64,000 nt of DNA from Bacteroidales bacterium UBA6248 (GCA_002441345.1 DJVU01000009.1:29584-93583); one strand, 5' to 3'; positions 27,729 to 36,608 are shown, counted from the stretch's first letter. Notes: generated from the letters alone by a model not told the origin. Translations and numbers: made by a program.

Positions 27729-28985
27729 TTACGCCTCTATGGCTGCAACTCCAGGCAAAACCTTGCCTTCAATAAATTCAAGCATAGCACCTCCTCCTGT
27801 CGAAACATAGCTTACCTGGTCGGCAAGTTTGAATTTGTTTACGGCTGCAACGGAGTCGCCGCCGCCTACGAGGGAGAATGCTCCTTTTTGTGTCGCTTTG
27901 GCAATGGATTTAGCAATCTGAACCGTTCCTTCGGCAAAGGAAGGCATTTCAAAAACGCCCATGGGTCCATTCCAGAGAATGGTTTGTGACTCCTGGAGGA
28001 TTTTATCAAAAAGAGCTACCGATTCGGGTCCGATATCCAGTCCCATCCAGCCGCTGGGAACTTCGCCCGCTTTTACCAGTTTGGTTTCGGCATCGTTGGC
28101 GAATCCGGCAGCAGCAATGGTGTCAACCGGAAGTATAATTTTAACGCCATGCATACGGGCACCCTCAAGTGTGTTGAGTGCCAGCTGAAGCAGATCGTCT
28201 TCAACCAGTGAATTTCCCACCTTGCCGCCCTGAGCTTTGATGAAGGTAAACATCATTCCGCCACCAATAATTAAATTGTCTACCTTGTCGAGCAAGTGAT
28301 TAATAATCTGAATCTTGCCAGATACTTTTGCTCCTCCAAGAACAGCAGTAAATGGTTTTTTCCCTTCACGCAGAACTTTGTTCAGGCTGCCGACTTCTGC
28401 ATTCATAAGGTATCCGAACATTTTATCGGAAGAGAAGTGGGCAGCAACCAGAGCCGTGGAGGCATGCGCCCGGTGCGCAGTCCCGAAAGCATCGTTGATG
28501 TAGCAGTCTCCGTAAGTGGAAAGCTGACGGGTAAATTCTTTCTGTTTCTCTTTAACTGCAGTCTTTGCCGCTTTCTTTTCCTCTTCGGTTGCTGTTTCCG
28601 GAAGACGGGGCTTGCCTTCTTCTTCCTCGTAGTACCTAAGATTTTCGAGCAGCAGGACTTCTCCGGGTTTGAGGGTTGCGCTCAGCGTTTTTGCAGATTC
28701 TCCCATGCAATCGTCAGCAAATTTCACTTCCCTGTCAAGTACATGGCTCAGATACGGGACAATATGTTTAAGGGACAATTTATTTTCAAAGTTCTTTTTT
28801 GGTCTTCCCAGATGCGACATCAGAATTACGGACCCTCCGCCTGCAAGCACTTTGCGGATTGTCGGGAGAGCTGCATCGATACGGGTTGTGTCTGTAATCT
28901 TCAGCTCATCATCCAGGGGAACATTAAAATCGACACGGATAAGCGCCCGTTTTTCTTTAAAATCGTATGAATCAATGTGGTTCAT
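27729..28985 (-). CDS. pgk: Phosphoglycerate kinase
   Basis: 418 residues, full length. It transfers phosphate between 1,3-bisphosphoglycerate and ADP in glycolysis. The family N-terminal signature [13 protein letters not shown], the substrate loop SHLGRPK, the [12 protein letters not shown] motif, the hinge region with GGAKVSGKI, and the C-terminal nucleotide-binding GGGDSVAAV and [10 protein letters not shown] are all present. It is a single-gene unit with a terminator downstream and a possible TAnnTTTG promoter upstream. Confidence 0.98.
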   Translation of the reverse strand: MNHIDSYDFKEKRALIRVDFNVPLDDELKITDTTRIDAALPTIRKVLAGGGSVILMSHLGRPKKNFENKLSLKHIVPYLSHVLDREVKFADDCMGESAKTLSATLKPGEVLLLENLRYYEEEEGKPRLPETATEEEKKAAKTAVKEKQKEFTRQLSTYGDCYINDAFGTAHRAHASTALVAAHFSSDKMFGYLMNAEVGSLNKVLREGKKPFTAVLGGAKVSGKIQIINHLLDKVDNLIIGGGMMFTFIKAQGGKVGNSLVEDDLLQLALNTLEGARMHGVKIILPVDTIAAAGFANDAETKLVKAGEVPSGWMGLDIGPESVALFDKILQESQTILWNGPMGVFEMPSFAEGTVQIAKSIAKATQKGAFSLVGGGDSVAAVNKFKLADQVSYVSTGGGAMLEFIEGKVLPGVAAIEA

Positions 28986-29013
28986 TGTGGTTCAGATTTA
29001 TTTTACATTCATG

Positions 29014-29021
29014 CAAAGGTA
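29014..29021 (-). promoter_or_regulatory. Possible -7 element for pgk
   Basis: The minus strand reads TACCTTTG (TAnnTTTG), 28 bp upstream of the pgk start codon. No good -33 was found. Confidence 0.4.
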
Positions 29022-29104
29022 GGTAATTTCATGTTTTTTTTTACGTTAACAGATAGGATTTATAAGGTGATAAGGCCTGCATTTATTTGAAATCAGAAAT
29101 AAGA

Positions 29105-29141
29105 AACCATCGTCAGAGAGTTTTACATTCCGACGATGGTT
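29105..29141 (-). terminator. Terminator hairpin after the Zn-ribbon gene
   Basis: A perfect 10-bp stem (29105-29114 with 29132-29141) around a 17-nt loop. On the minus strand it is followed by a U-rich run (TTCTTATTTC). It lies about 97 bp past the stop of the Zn-ribbon gene. Confidence 0.6.
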
Positions 29142-29146
29142 CAGTC

Positions 29147-29185
29147 CTAATTCTACTAACTAATTCTACTAACTAATTCAACTAA
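29147..29185. repeat. Three tandem copies of a 13-bp repeat
   Basis: CTAATTCTACTAA is repeated three times head to tail without spacers; the third copy has one T to A change. It sits between the Zn-ribbon gene stop and its terminator hairpin. Confidence 0.85.
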
Positions 29186-29238
29186 AAAAACTACTGTAAT
29201 GCCAATTCACTCCATTTTTATTAAGATGCAGCTACTAC

Positions 29239-29589
29239 TTATCCCTGAGAACTGAGTCTGTAAATACTATTATCGATTTTCTCAAGGATAAACTCATACA
29301 CGAACATGCGCTCAGACCCGTTTACTGACTTTTCATTGTGTGTAATCTTTTCAAAATTGAAACCGAGGATAACCAACGTTTCGTGATAAACTGTATTAAG
29401 GCCTTTGCTGAACAGTTTTTCAAGAATTCTTCGGTTTTTGTGAAAAGGTTTTTCAACCGCCCGGATGCCCGAGTACTTTTCTTTGTTGATTCCGTTGTGG
29501 TGGTTGTTTCTGCAATTGTAACTGCAGAATTTCTTGTCTGAACGACCTGCAATGATTGCAGTGTTACACTTTACGCAAAAGTGATTCAT
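29239..29589 (-). CDS. Small Zn-ribbon protein of unknown function
   Basis: 116 residues. The N-terminus has a treble-clef or ribbon pattern: CVKCNTAIIAGRSDKKFCSYNC, followed by two His residues. The rest (about 40-116) is basic then mixed alpha/beta and of no recognised family. Similar short CxxC proteins with RSDKKFCS occur in Bacteroidota and are often annotated as Zn-ribbon or DUF proteins. It is divergent from the three ssb genes across an AT-rich gap, so a role in nucleic acid binding is possible but only inferred. It has its own promoter and terminator. Confidence 0.75.
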   Translation of the reverse strand: MNHFCVKCNTAIIAGRSDKKFCSYNCRNNHHNGINKEKYSGIRAVEKPFHKNRRILEKLFSKGLNTVYHETLVILGFNFEKITHNEKSVNGSERMFVYEFILEKIDNSIYRLSSQG

Positions 29590-29667
29590 GATAAGTAATT
29601 TTAAGTTAGGTTAGTACTATGATAGTTGCCCCGCCAATAAATGTCTATTACGTGGGATTTGATTCAA

Positions 29668-29698
29668 CAAAAATAAAACGGGAAAAATCATTATGCAA
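29668..29698 (-). promoter_or_regulatory. Bacteroidota-type promoter for the Zn-ribbon gene
   Basis: On the minus strand: TTG (29698-29696), a 20-bp spacer and TATTTTTG (29675-29668). This predicts a leader of about 70 nt before the ATG at 29589. Confidence 0.55.
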
Positions 29699-30087
29699 TA
29701 GTCGGACAGAAAAAAAATCAAAAAAAATAGTACTTTTTGTTATGATGTTGATAATCAACAATAAAAAAATAATAATAAATGAATAATAAGCATTTAAAAA
29801 GTAAAATAGTTAACCATGCAACCGAAAAATGTTTTTCATCAGTCGTTTTTACGTCCAAAAATCAGGGTTTGGTACTGGATTTTTATCTTAAAAAAGACAG
29901 GTTTTGTTTGTCGTAATGCTTTGCCTTAAAAAATTGCCATAATCCCGGGCAGTTAACGTAAACAAATATTACACGTTTAAGAAATTTCTAAAATTCAAGT
30001 AAAGGTGATATATATTATTGAAAATCAGGATGTATCTGATTCAAGCTAATTAATTTAATAAATTAAGCAATTATAAATATTTATAAC
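29699..30087. other. AT-rich intergenic region between Zn-ribbon and ssb promoters
   Basis: About 390 bp, markedly A+T rich, with stops in all frames. It contains the perfect odd palindrome TGTTGATAATCAACA at 29746-29760, a possible operator. No other gene or RNA was recognised. Confidence 0.5.
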
Positions 30088-30119
30088 TTGACATTCGGGT
30101 TTTTAGTGTTATATATTTG
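30088..30119 (+). promoter_or_regulatory. Bacteroidota-type promoter for the ssb cluster
   Basis: TTG (30088-30090, within TTGAC), a 21-bp spacer and TATATTTG (30112-30119) fit the consensus. The first ssb ATG follows at 30205, giving a leader of about 80 nt. Confidence 0.7.
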
Positions 30120-30204
30120 TCTTTCGTTCAGCCGGTATAGTCAGGTTGGAATTGGGAAAGTCAGTTTGTTGTTGAACCCGCCGAAAGGCAAAATACGTAT
30201 TAAA

Positions 30205-30549
30205 ATGAAGCAATTAAGTAACCGGGTACATTTAATCGGTTCACTCGGTGCCGATCCTGAAGTTAAAGAATTTGAAAATGGAAGTTTAATGGCGCGCTTA
30301 TCGCTTGTAACAAACGAGTTAAATTGTGAGCGAGATGGTTGCAGAGTAATTCGTAATCGCTGGCACACCCTGATTGTATGGGGAAAGCTGGCGGAGATCT
30401 GCTCCAGGTATCTGTACAAGGGCCGTGAAATCGCAATTGAAGGCCGTATTGTATACCGCTCTCTCACAAACGATGAAGGTTCAAGTAAGATTGTTACAGA
30501 AATCACAGTTAATGATTTGTTTATGATTAGCGGACGCAAGGCTGGTTAA
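30205..30549 (+). CDS. ssb: Short single-stranded DNA-binding protein, first of three
   Basis: 114 residues from the ATG at 30205 (MKQLSNRVHL). The open frame extends to 30088, but that covers the promoter and leader, so the shorter start is chosen. The OB-fold is complete: VHLIGSLGADPEVKEF, the W-H-T-L-I-VWGKLAEIC strand and GREIAIEGRI. The chain stops straight after the OB-fold (ending SGRKAG) and has no disordered linker or acidic DDDIPF-like tip, which normally recruits partner proteins. It is about half identical to the third copy. The second copy follows after 45 bp. Confidence 0.92.
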   Translation: MKQLSNRVHLIGSLGADPEVKEFENGSLMARLSLVTNELNCERDGCRVIRNRWHTLIVWGKLAEICSRYLYKGREIAIEGRIVYRSLTNDEGSSKIVTEITVNDLFMISGRKAG

Positions 30550-30594
30550 AACCTGATACTAATCTATACTTTAATTTACCAAACCATCTTCTTT

Positions 30595-30939
30595 ATGATT
30601 ACATTAACTAACCATGTACAGTTGATCGGACGTCTGGGAGCCGATCCTGAAATGAAAACGATGAAAAACGACCGAAAGCTGGCCCGAATCCGTCTGGCAA
30701 CGAGCGAAGAGTATGTCAATAAAACCGGAGAAAGAATCCGTGAAGTGCAATGGCATAACCTTATCCTGTGGGACAACCTGGCCGAGAAATGCATGAAAGG
30801 CCTTTCCCGGGGTCATGAAATAGCTGTTGCGGGGAAACTGGGGTACAGGGCTTTTCTCGATGGTACGAATGGCAGGAAATACTTTGCGGAAATATCGGTT
30901 ACGGATCTTAAAATTATTTCCGAAATAGAACCTAAATAA
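30595..30939 (+). CDS. ssb: Short single-stranded DNA-binding protein, second of three
   Basis: 114 residues forming one OB-fold: VQLIGRLGADPEMKTM, WHNLILWDNLAEKC and GHEIAVAGKLGYR. Like its neighbours it lacks the acidic C-terminal tip, ending in SEIEPK. It is the most diverged of the three: the FDNG-like turn reads MKND and the last strands differ. Such divergence after duplication suggests a separate role or heteromer formation, which is inference. The third copy follows after 54 bp, so all three are probably co-transcribed. Confidence 0.92.
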   Translation: MITLTNHVQLIGRLGADPEMKTMKNDRKLARIRLATSEEYVNKTGERIREVQWHNLILWDNLAEKCMKGLSRGHEIAVAGKLGYRAFLDGTNGRKYFAEISVTDLKIISEIEPK

Positions 30940-30993
30940 GTTGAATGTGAACTTTTTAAACTAATCCACCTTGTTAAACTAAACTCAAAAACC

Positions 30994-31350
30994 ATGAACT
31001 CTCTCAAAAATCGCGTACAACTGATTGGCCACCTGGGCGCTGACCCTGAAGTCAGAGCTTTTGACAATGGTAAAAAATTTGCCCGATTGTCGCTTGCTAC
31101 AAACGATGAATATACGGATAAGGAAGGTCAAAAAATTAAACAAACCCAGTGGCATCAGCTGGTAGTGTACGGGAAACTGGCAGATACCTGTCAGAAATAT
31201 CTCATAAAAGGTAAAGAAATCGCCGTTGAAGGCAAACTCACCTACCGCTCCTGGAATGATAAAGAGGGTAAAACACATAATTTAACGGAAGTAATCGTAA
31301 ATGAACTTCTTATGATGGGGCCTAAAGAAAAGAAAGTACTAGCTGAATAG
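30994..31350 (+). CDS. ssb: Short single-stranded DNA-binding protein, third of three
   Basis: 118 residues with the OB-fold motifs VQLIGHLGADPEVRAF, WHQLVVYGKLADTC and GKEIAVEGKLTYRSW. It ends GPKEKKVLAE, basic then neutral, with no acidic tip. This copy is closest to ordinary Bacteroidota SSB proteins. Known SSBs coat single-stranded DNA during replication, repair and recombination. A hairpin terminator follows 12 bp after the stop codon, closing the three-gene unit. A conventional tailed SSB would be expected elsewhere in the genome. Confidence 0.93.
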   Translation: MNSLKNRVQLIGHLGADPEVRAFDNGKKFARLSLATNDEYTDKEGQKIKQTQWHQLVVYGKLADTCQKYLIKGKEIAVEGKLTYRSWNDKEGKTHNLTEVIVNELLMMGPKEKKVLAE

Positions 31351-31361
31351 TCTTATTGAGG

Positions 31362-31410
31362 ACGGGGGTTCCCTGCAAATTCGCGCTTTCAGCGTGGTCC
31401 CCCGTTTCTT
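31362..31410 (+). terminator. Terminator after the ssb cluster
   Basis: ACGGGGG (31362-31368) pairs with CCCCCGT (31399-31405); a small inner hairpin (CGCT/AGCG, 31384-31394) fills part of the loop. A U-rich tract (TTTCTTT) follows. Confidence 0.6.
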
Positions 31411-32028
31411 TCCATTTCCTTTCTGAATCATATCAATCCCGGTTTCATAATGTAATTTCCCTTCAACAGCATTTTTCTGTGTATTCCGGCGGATTGCGGT
31501 TATTATTCCCTTGTATTATAACAGAAAATCAAATTCCTTATCCACTTTACTTTATCATAAAAGACTAAACGGAAAACAGCATTTTATCTTAATTCTATTC
31601 TGTCTTAGCTCCTGTTCCTCGAGAGTATCTCAGGCTATTTGTTAATAATTCGGCATCCCGGACGGGAATTGGCTATAATCGAAAGAATGATTTCACGTAA
31701 TTGTTGATAAAATTTTTAAATTATTCTAAATCAACAATCTATGTAAGTTTTCTCCTGTTATTTATTTGTCTTCAAACTCGGAAGATCGGCCAATGTTAAT
31801 GTTTAACTTTACTTTTGAAGCCGATCCGTGTCGTTTGGCATTTTTTTTAGCGTCAGCGTTTTAATCATTCCGATTCCGGATTGAGTTTAATCAGGCCTGC
31901 TAAAAACGGATCATCGAATAGGTTTTTCGCCTTTCAGCCTGTGCGATTCGCGGTTACGTTCAAATAACCGGATCTTAACGGGTTCAGGATTTGAAAAGTC
32001 CTTTATTAGTGGTTGTAAACTTCGCACT
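31411..32028. other. Intergenic, no gene seen
   Basis: About 620 bp between the ssb terminator and the PIN-PhoH gene. There are short frames only, with no recognised motif. No clear TAnnTTTG promoter for the downstream gene was identified. Confidence 0.4.
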
Positions 32029-33714
32029 ATGGCTAAAAAAAAACTCAGGAATCCGGATTCTGAACCGGAAATGTCGAAAACCAGGAAAAGCAGCACTAAA
32101 GCTTTGGCGGCTAAAGAGATAAAGCCGTTCAGGATGACAAATAAGCCAAAGAAAGCTATAAATCACAAACCCTCGGATATCCTCGCCATTTCGGTTCAGG
32201 ATGCTCTTTCCGGAAATAAAGGAAGGGCTGTAAGCAATGACGATGTGGACTTCCGGAAAGTGGAAGAGGAGCCTTTTGAACGAACAGCGATAAAGCCGGC
32301 CGACGTAAAACCTGTTTCTTTGCCGGCTACAAAGGAACCTTCCAAAAAACCGGTTAAGAAAACAGTTTCGCGTACCGGGGTTAAAACCAGAGACAAGGGC
32401 AGAAAAATTTTCGTCCTGGATACATCTGTAATCCTTTACAATCACGATTCCATCAACAACTTTGAGGACAACGATGTGGCAATTCCTATCACTGTTCTTG
32501 AGGAACTTGATAATTTTAAAAAGGGTAACGATACCATTAATTTTGAAGCCCGGGAGTTTATTCGGATCATCGATACCCTTTCCGATCATGCCACGCTTAC
32601 CGAATGGATTCCTCTGGTAAAGTCGAAAGGCGGACTTTTTAAAGTAGTGATGAATGAAAAAAGCGGGCTGGATGCACGGAAAATCTTTGATGATAATAAG
32701 CCTGACCACCGTATTCTGAATGCTGCTCTCGGACTGGTTGAAGAGTATCCCGACCGGAAAGTGGTGCTGGTAAGCAAGGATATTAACCTGCGGCTGAAGG
32801 CAAAATCGCTGAACATCCCGGCTGAAGATTTTCTGACCGGGAAAGTTAAAGATGTGGAAGGACTGTATACCGGCATCTCAACCATCAATAACCTGAGCAG
32901 CCGGATCATCGATAAGCTTTATCAGAACGGCTATTGCCTTCCCCGTGACATTGGTGTAAAATCACCGGTTCCAAATCATTACTTTATTCTCAGAAACACA
33001 ACAACTTCTGCCCTGGCATTTTATAATGCTATGACAAAACGTGTTGAACGGATTGAAAAAAGGCAGGCATTCAGAATTACTCCCAGAAATGCCGAACAGG
33101 TTTTTGCCATGCATGCCATCCTGAATCCGGAAGTAAAACTGGTAACATTACAGGGTGTGGCCGGAACCGGAAAAACGTTGCTGGCACTGGCAGCTGCACT
33201 CGAACAGAAGCGGAATTTTAAACAGGTATTCCTCGCCCGGCCAATAGTGCCGCTCAGCAACAAGGATATAGGTTATCTTCCGGGAGATATTAAGTCGAAG
33301 ATCAACCCCTATATGGAACCGCTTTACGATAACCTGAAGTTTATTCAAAGTCAGTACGGGGAAAAGGATAAAGAATTCAAAAGCATTACAGAATCGCTTG
33401 AAAATGAAAAGCTTGTCATTCAGCCCCTGGCCTATATTCGCGGACGAAGCATATCAAACGTTTGCTTTATTATAGATGAAGCCCAGAACCTGACCCCGCA
33501 TGAAGTGAAGACCATTATAACCCGTGCGGGACAGGGAACGAAAATTATTTTTACCGGCGACATCTATCAAATTGATACGCCTTACCTTGACGCACAAAGT
33601 AACGGGCTTTCGTATCTGATCGACAAGGTAAAGCACCATTCGATTTACGCCCATGTCAGGCTTGAGAAAGGAGAACGTTCGGAACTGGCAAACCTGGCAA
33701 ACGACCTGTTGTAG
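32029..33714 (+). CDS. PhoH-like ATPase with N-terminal PIN domain
   Basis: 561 residues. The first 120 residues are a Lys-rich, probably disordered extension. A PIN nuclease domain (about 122-275) starts KIFVLDTSVILYNHDSI and includes the acidic positions VLEELDNFKK and DINLRLKAK. A PhoH ATPase domain (about 345-561) has Walker A GVAGTGKT (376-383) and Walker B FIIDEAQNLTPHE (about 480-492). PIN-PhoH proteins have been described as RNA helicase/nuclease systems, so an RNA-processing role is likely. The long basic N-terminus is more than the usual family start and may aid nucleic acid binding. It stands alone on the plus strand. Confidence 0.92.
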   Translation: MAKKKLRNPDSEPEMSKTRKSSTKALAAKEIKPFRMTNKPKKAINHKPSDILAISVQDALSGNKGRAVSNDDVDFRKVEEEPFERTAIKPADVKPVSLPATKEPSKKPVKKTVSRTGVKTRDKGRKIFVLDTSVILYNHDSINNFEDNDVAIPITVLEELDNFKKGNDTINFEAREFIRIIDTLSDHATLTEWIPLVKSKGGLFKVVMNEKSGLDARKIFDDNKPDHRILNAALGLVEEYPDRKVVLVSKDINLRLKAKSLNIPAEDFLTGKVKDVEGLYTGISTINNLSSRIIDKLYQNGYCLPRDIGVKSPVPNHYFILRNTTTSALAFYNAMTKRVERIEKRQAFRITPRNAEQVFAMHAILNPEVKLVTLQGVAGTGKTLLALAAALEQKRNFKQVFLARPIVPLSNKDIGYLPGDIKSKINPYMEPLYDNLKFIQSQYGEKDKEFKSITESLENEKLVIQPLAYIRGRSISNVCFIIDEAQNLTPHEVKTIITRAGQGTKIIFTGDIYQIDTPYLDAQSNGLSYLIDKVKHHSIYAHVRLEKGERSELANLANDLL

Positions 33715-33808
33715 ACTGCTGTATGCTGTCAGAAAGGAAAACGGATTTTAATGATCTGAGAACTGCCTTTTGGCTAATTGCTTAAATTTAGTCGTCAATA
33801 GTTTCGCA

Positions 33809-34771
33809 ATGAATGCAAAAGACAAAAGCAGGCAGGAATACACGGCAAGAATTAACAGGGTAATTGACTATATTGAAGAGCATTTAAATGAAGCCATTAC
33901 ACTCGATAAAATTGCTCAGATTGCCTGTTTCTCCCCATTTCATTTTCATCGTATATTCTCAGCCTTAACGAAAGAAACAATAAATGCCTTTGTTCAGCGA
34001 ATACGAATTGAAAAAGCAGCCCAACAGCTTAGAAATGACAGAAATGTTTCGATAAGTGAAATAGCTTTTTATTATGGGTTTGGCAGTGCGGCCCATTTCA
34101 GCCGGACATTCCGCAAGTACTTCGGTATGACAGCTAAAGAATTCAGAGAAACCGAAAAGGCGATCTTTGCAAAAGACGGATTGTATTTTAGCAAGAACGG
34201 TCAACTAACCCGCAAGATAAATCAAATAAGTCCGGATATTAAGGAACAACTTTGCAGTGAAAATTGTATTCAATTTAATCACTCAAATTTTGTTATTATG
34301 GACACAAAGGTTGAAATTAAAGAGATGCCTGAACTAAATGTCGTTTACTGCCGACACACAGGTCAGTTTAATCAGATTGGAAAAGCTTATGAAAAGCTTA
34401 TGAAATGGGCTGGCCCGCGGGGTTTGTTAAAATTTCCGGAAACTAAAACGATAACTGTTTATCACGACGATCCTACAATTACCGCGATAGAACAAGTCCG
34501 GCAAAGCGCATGCATTACAATTGATGCCGATGTGAAAGTGGATAGCGAGATTGGCAAAATGAAACTCGGAAGCGGCAAATATGCTGTCGGTCATTTTGAA
34601 ATTGACGAGAAGGGATTTGAAAAAGCCTGGAATACTATGTGTTTATGGTTTACAGAAAGCGGATATCAGCCGCGTGATGGACATCCGTATGAATTATATT
34701 ACAATTCGCCGGAGGAAGACGCACAGCACAGATTTGTTCTGGATATTTGTATACCGGTGAAAACGCTATAG
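33809..34771 (+). CDS. AraC family regulator with GyrI-like effector-binding domain
   Basis: 320 residues from the ATG at 33809; an upstream TTG at 33770 is also in frame but less likely. An AraC DNA-binding domain (about 10-110) has two helix-turn-helix units: ITLDKIAQIACFSPFHFHRIF and ISEIAFYYGFGSAAHFSRTF. A GyrI/BmrR-type effector-binding domain (about 170-320) includes GSGKYAVGHFEI and the C-terminal DICIPVKTL. Such regulators sense small hydrophobic or cationic compounds and often control efflux genes. No target gene is adjacent. Confidence 0.92.
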   Translation: MNAKDKSRQEYTARINRVIDYIEEHLNEAITLDKIAQIACFSPFHFHRIFSALTKETINAFVQRIRIEKAAQQLRNDRNVSISEIAFYYGFGSAAHFSRTFRKYFGMTAKEFRETEKAIFAKDGLYFSKNGQLTRKINQISPDIKEQLCSENCIQFNHSNFVIMDTKVEIKEMPELNVVYCRHTGQFNQIGKAYEKLMKWAGPRGLLKFPETKTITVYHDDPTITAIEQVRQSACITIDADVKVDSEIGKMKLGSGKYAVGHFEIDEKGFEKAWNTMCLWFTESGYQPRDGHPYELYYNSPEEDAQHRFVLDICIPVKTL

Positions 34772-34795
34772 ATTTTCATTCGGGTATCAATTCGG

Positions 34796-34833
34796 GCAAT
34801 GGAGCGACAGAAATTTACATATCGCTCCATTGC
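34796..34833 (+). terminator. Terminator-like hairpin after the AraC gene
   Basis: A perfect 12-bp stem (34796-34807 with 34822-34833) around a 14-nt loop, 24 bp after the AraC-family stop. A modest U-rich stretch (TATTTGAT) follows. It may serve both strands. Confidence 0.55.
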
Positions 34834-34869
34834 TATTTGATAAACAGCGCATTAGTCATGGTGAAAAGA

Positions 34870-34891
34870 AACACCGCCGGTAAGCGGTGTT
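34870..34891 (-). terminator. Terminator after the glutaminyl cyclase-like gene
   Basis: AACACCGC (34870-34877) pairs with GCGGTGTT (34884-34891), loop 6 nt. On the minus strand it is followed by TTCTTTTC. It lies about 110 bp past the stop at 35003. Confidence 0.6.
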
Positions 34892-35002
34892 AAAAAACTG
34901 CTTTAGCACTGTCTGAAGTCCGGGTAGCGGGTGGCATTTTCAGTAACGGGAAATATTTTCGCCGTAAGAAATCTGTTGTTTCTGTAACACTCTCCCTATT
35001 TG

Positions 35003-35995
35003 TTACTTCGTTTCGTAAACCACGGTGATTACTGTATGTCCGACGGCTTTTAGGGTCGCTGCGGAGATGATATCCAAATCATCGTTAACCGTATGCCATT
35101 GATCGAAGAAACCTTTTGGCCTGTCGGGATTGTAGTCTATGATATCAATGGTTGGAATTCCGATAATCTCGTTGATATAGAGATGGTCATCGGTCAGGCC
35201 ACCGGTTTTCCTGTTCAGAAAAATATGCTGATAACCAAGCCTGTGAGCAGTATTCCACACCTTTCTCATGATATCGGGAGCATAATACATTGAAGTTCCC
35301 TCCATGGTAAATGTGGGCTCGGCGGCTCCCACCATGTCGAGAAGTATGCCAAAGCGTGCTGTATAGCCCGGAACGTGCGGATTACGAGCCCAGTATTGCG
35401 ATCCCAGAGCCCAGGAGTCGTTGTTCGTTCTCTGTACATCCTCGTGGTCTCCGTAGTCTTCGGCGTCAAAAAGGATGATATCTGCCCCGATCCCGGGATT
35501 ATGAAGACTCATTTGCCTAGCAATTTCGAGAAGCACACCTACGCCGCTAGCACCGTCGTTAGCGCCTGGAACCGGTTTGCGCCGGTTTGCCGGATCCGGA
35601 TCGTGGTCGGCCCAGGGACGGGAGTCCCAGTGTGCACACAGCAGAATTCTGGAGCGGTTTTCAGGATTAAACGAAGCAATGATGTTTCTGGCATCAAGCG
35701 ATGTACCATCGGAGGCACGCAATCGGGCCTTCTGGACAATAATGTCAGGGGTAAATCTCTTTAAAGTAGCCTCAAGCCAGAGGGCACATTCTTTATGAGC
35801 TGCTGAATTTGGCACCCGTGGCCCGAAAGCAAGCTGCGAGGCAACATAGTGATAGGCTGAGTCAGCATTAAAGGCAGGAACGAAAACTTGTGCTTTTGGA
35901 GTTTCCGGGACTGTTTTTTTGCCGTTGCCTGCGCATGAGGCCATAATTATTGTTAAGGTTATGAGAAAGAAAAAAGGGTTTCGAACACGCATCAT
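35003..35995 (-). CDS. Glutaminyl-peptide cyclotransferase-like lipoprotein (M28 fold)
   Basis: 330 residues with a lipobox IMASC (Cys21). The M28-type fold carries AHWDSRPWADHDPDPANRRK, GANDGASGVGVLLEIARQ, DAEDYGDHED and QWHTVNDD. The likely single-zinc ligands are the Asp of ANDG, the Glu of DAED and the His of QWH, as in animal and Bacteroidota glutaminyl cyclases. These turn N-terminal Gln into pyroglutamate. The pattern closely resembles what I recall of the Porphyromonas gingivalis enzyme. A role here is supported by many exported proteins in this window that begin with Gln after signal cleavage. An M28 aminopeptidase is the alternative. Confidence 0.85.
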   Translation of the reverse strand: MMRVRNPFFFLITLTIIMASCAGNGKKTVPETPKAQVFVPAFNADSAYHYVASQLAFGPRVPNSAAHKECALWLEATLKRFTPDIIVQKARLRASDGTSLDARNIIASFNPENRSRILLCAHWDSRPWADHDPDPANRRKPVPGANDGASGVGVLLEIARQMSLHNPGIGADIILFDAEDYGDHEDVQRTNNDSWALGSQYWARNPHVPGYTARFGILLDMVGAAEPTFTMEGTSMYYAPDIMRKVWNTAHRLGYQHIFLNRKTGGLTDDHLYINEIIGIPTIDIIDYNPDRPKGFFDQWHTVNDDLDIISAATLKAVGHTVITVVYETK

Positions 35996-36011
35996 GGTTA
36001 CGTTTGTAAGA

Positions 36012-36608
36012 TCAGAATAAATTGGAAGACATACCGAACTTCCCGCTAAAAACCGATTCCTTTGCTTTGCGGCGTTCTCTTTGACTAATCTCCATAGGCT
36101 TCAGGTTCGGATGCAGGGTGTCGGGTTTCCCAAGGTAGCCGACTGCAACCAGTGTTACCACTTTGTATCCATCGGGCACATCGAAATTGTCTCTGATTTC
36201 AGCTGCATCAAAGCCACCCATTTGATGAACATAAAGTCCTTCCTCCATGGCTTGAATCGTTAAATGAGCAATCGACTGCCCCAAATCATAAAGAGCAGTC
36301 GGATTGGGTTCACCCTTAGGGCCTGATTCTTTTGCAATTGCAACAAATAGAAGTGGCGCTTGTGTTGCCCATAACTTATTAAAATCTACCATACTGGAGA
36401 CTATCTGATCGTATGTTTCGTCTCCTTTCAGACCGGTAATGAAATACCAGGGTTGTGCATTAAAACCCGAAGGTGCCCAGCGGGCTGCCTCAAAAATACT
36501 TCTGATTTTTGCGGGTTCAATAAACCGGTTGTCGAATGCTCTTGGCGACCAGCGTTCTTTCAGATGGGGCAGGAGCGGATAATCGTTGCTTGCGCTTTTT
36601 ATACTCAT
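36012..36608 (-). CDS. Nitroreductase family flavoprotein
   Basis: 198 residues. The FMN-binding signatures RWSPRAFD and AARWAPSGFNAQPWYF and the later GGFDAAEIRDNF and VAVGYLGKPD are typical of the nitroreductase family, usual length about 200. Members are dimeric FMN enzymes that reduce nitroaromatics, quinones or related compounds with NAD(P)H. The natural substrate is unknown. It lies upstream of the glutaminyl cyclase-like gene on the same strand with a 16-bp gap, so the two may be co-transcribed. Confidence 0.93.
   Translation of the reverse strand: MSIKSASNDYPLLPHLKERWSPRAFDNRFIEPAKIRSIFEAARWAPSGFNAQPWYFITGLKGDETYDQIVSSMVDFNKLWATQAPLLFVAIAKESGPKGEPNPTALYDLGQSIAHLTIQAMEEGLYVHQMGGFDAAEIRDNFDVPDGYKVVTLVAVGYLGKPDTLHPNLKPMEISQRERRKAKESVFSGKFGMSSNLF

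Noticed and set aside
29147..29185. Three 13-bp direct repeats as a possible CRISPR array
   Set aside because: The units are contiguous with no spacers and are too short; no cas gene is present. Kept only as a tandem repeat.
30088..30204. N-terminal extension of the first ssb protein
   Set aside because: The 39 extra residues overlap the promoter and leader and have no counterpart in the other two copies.
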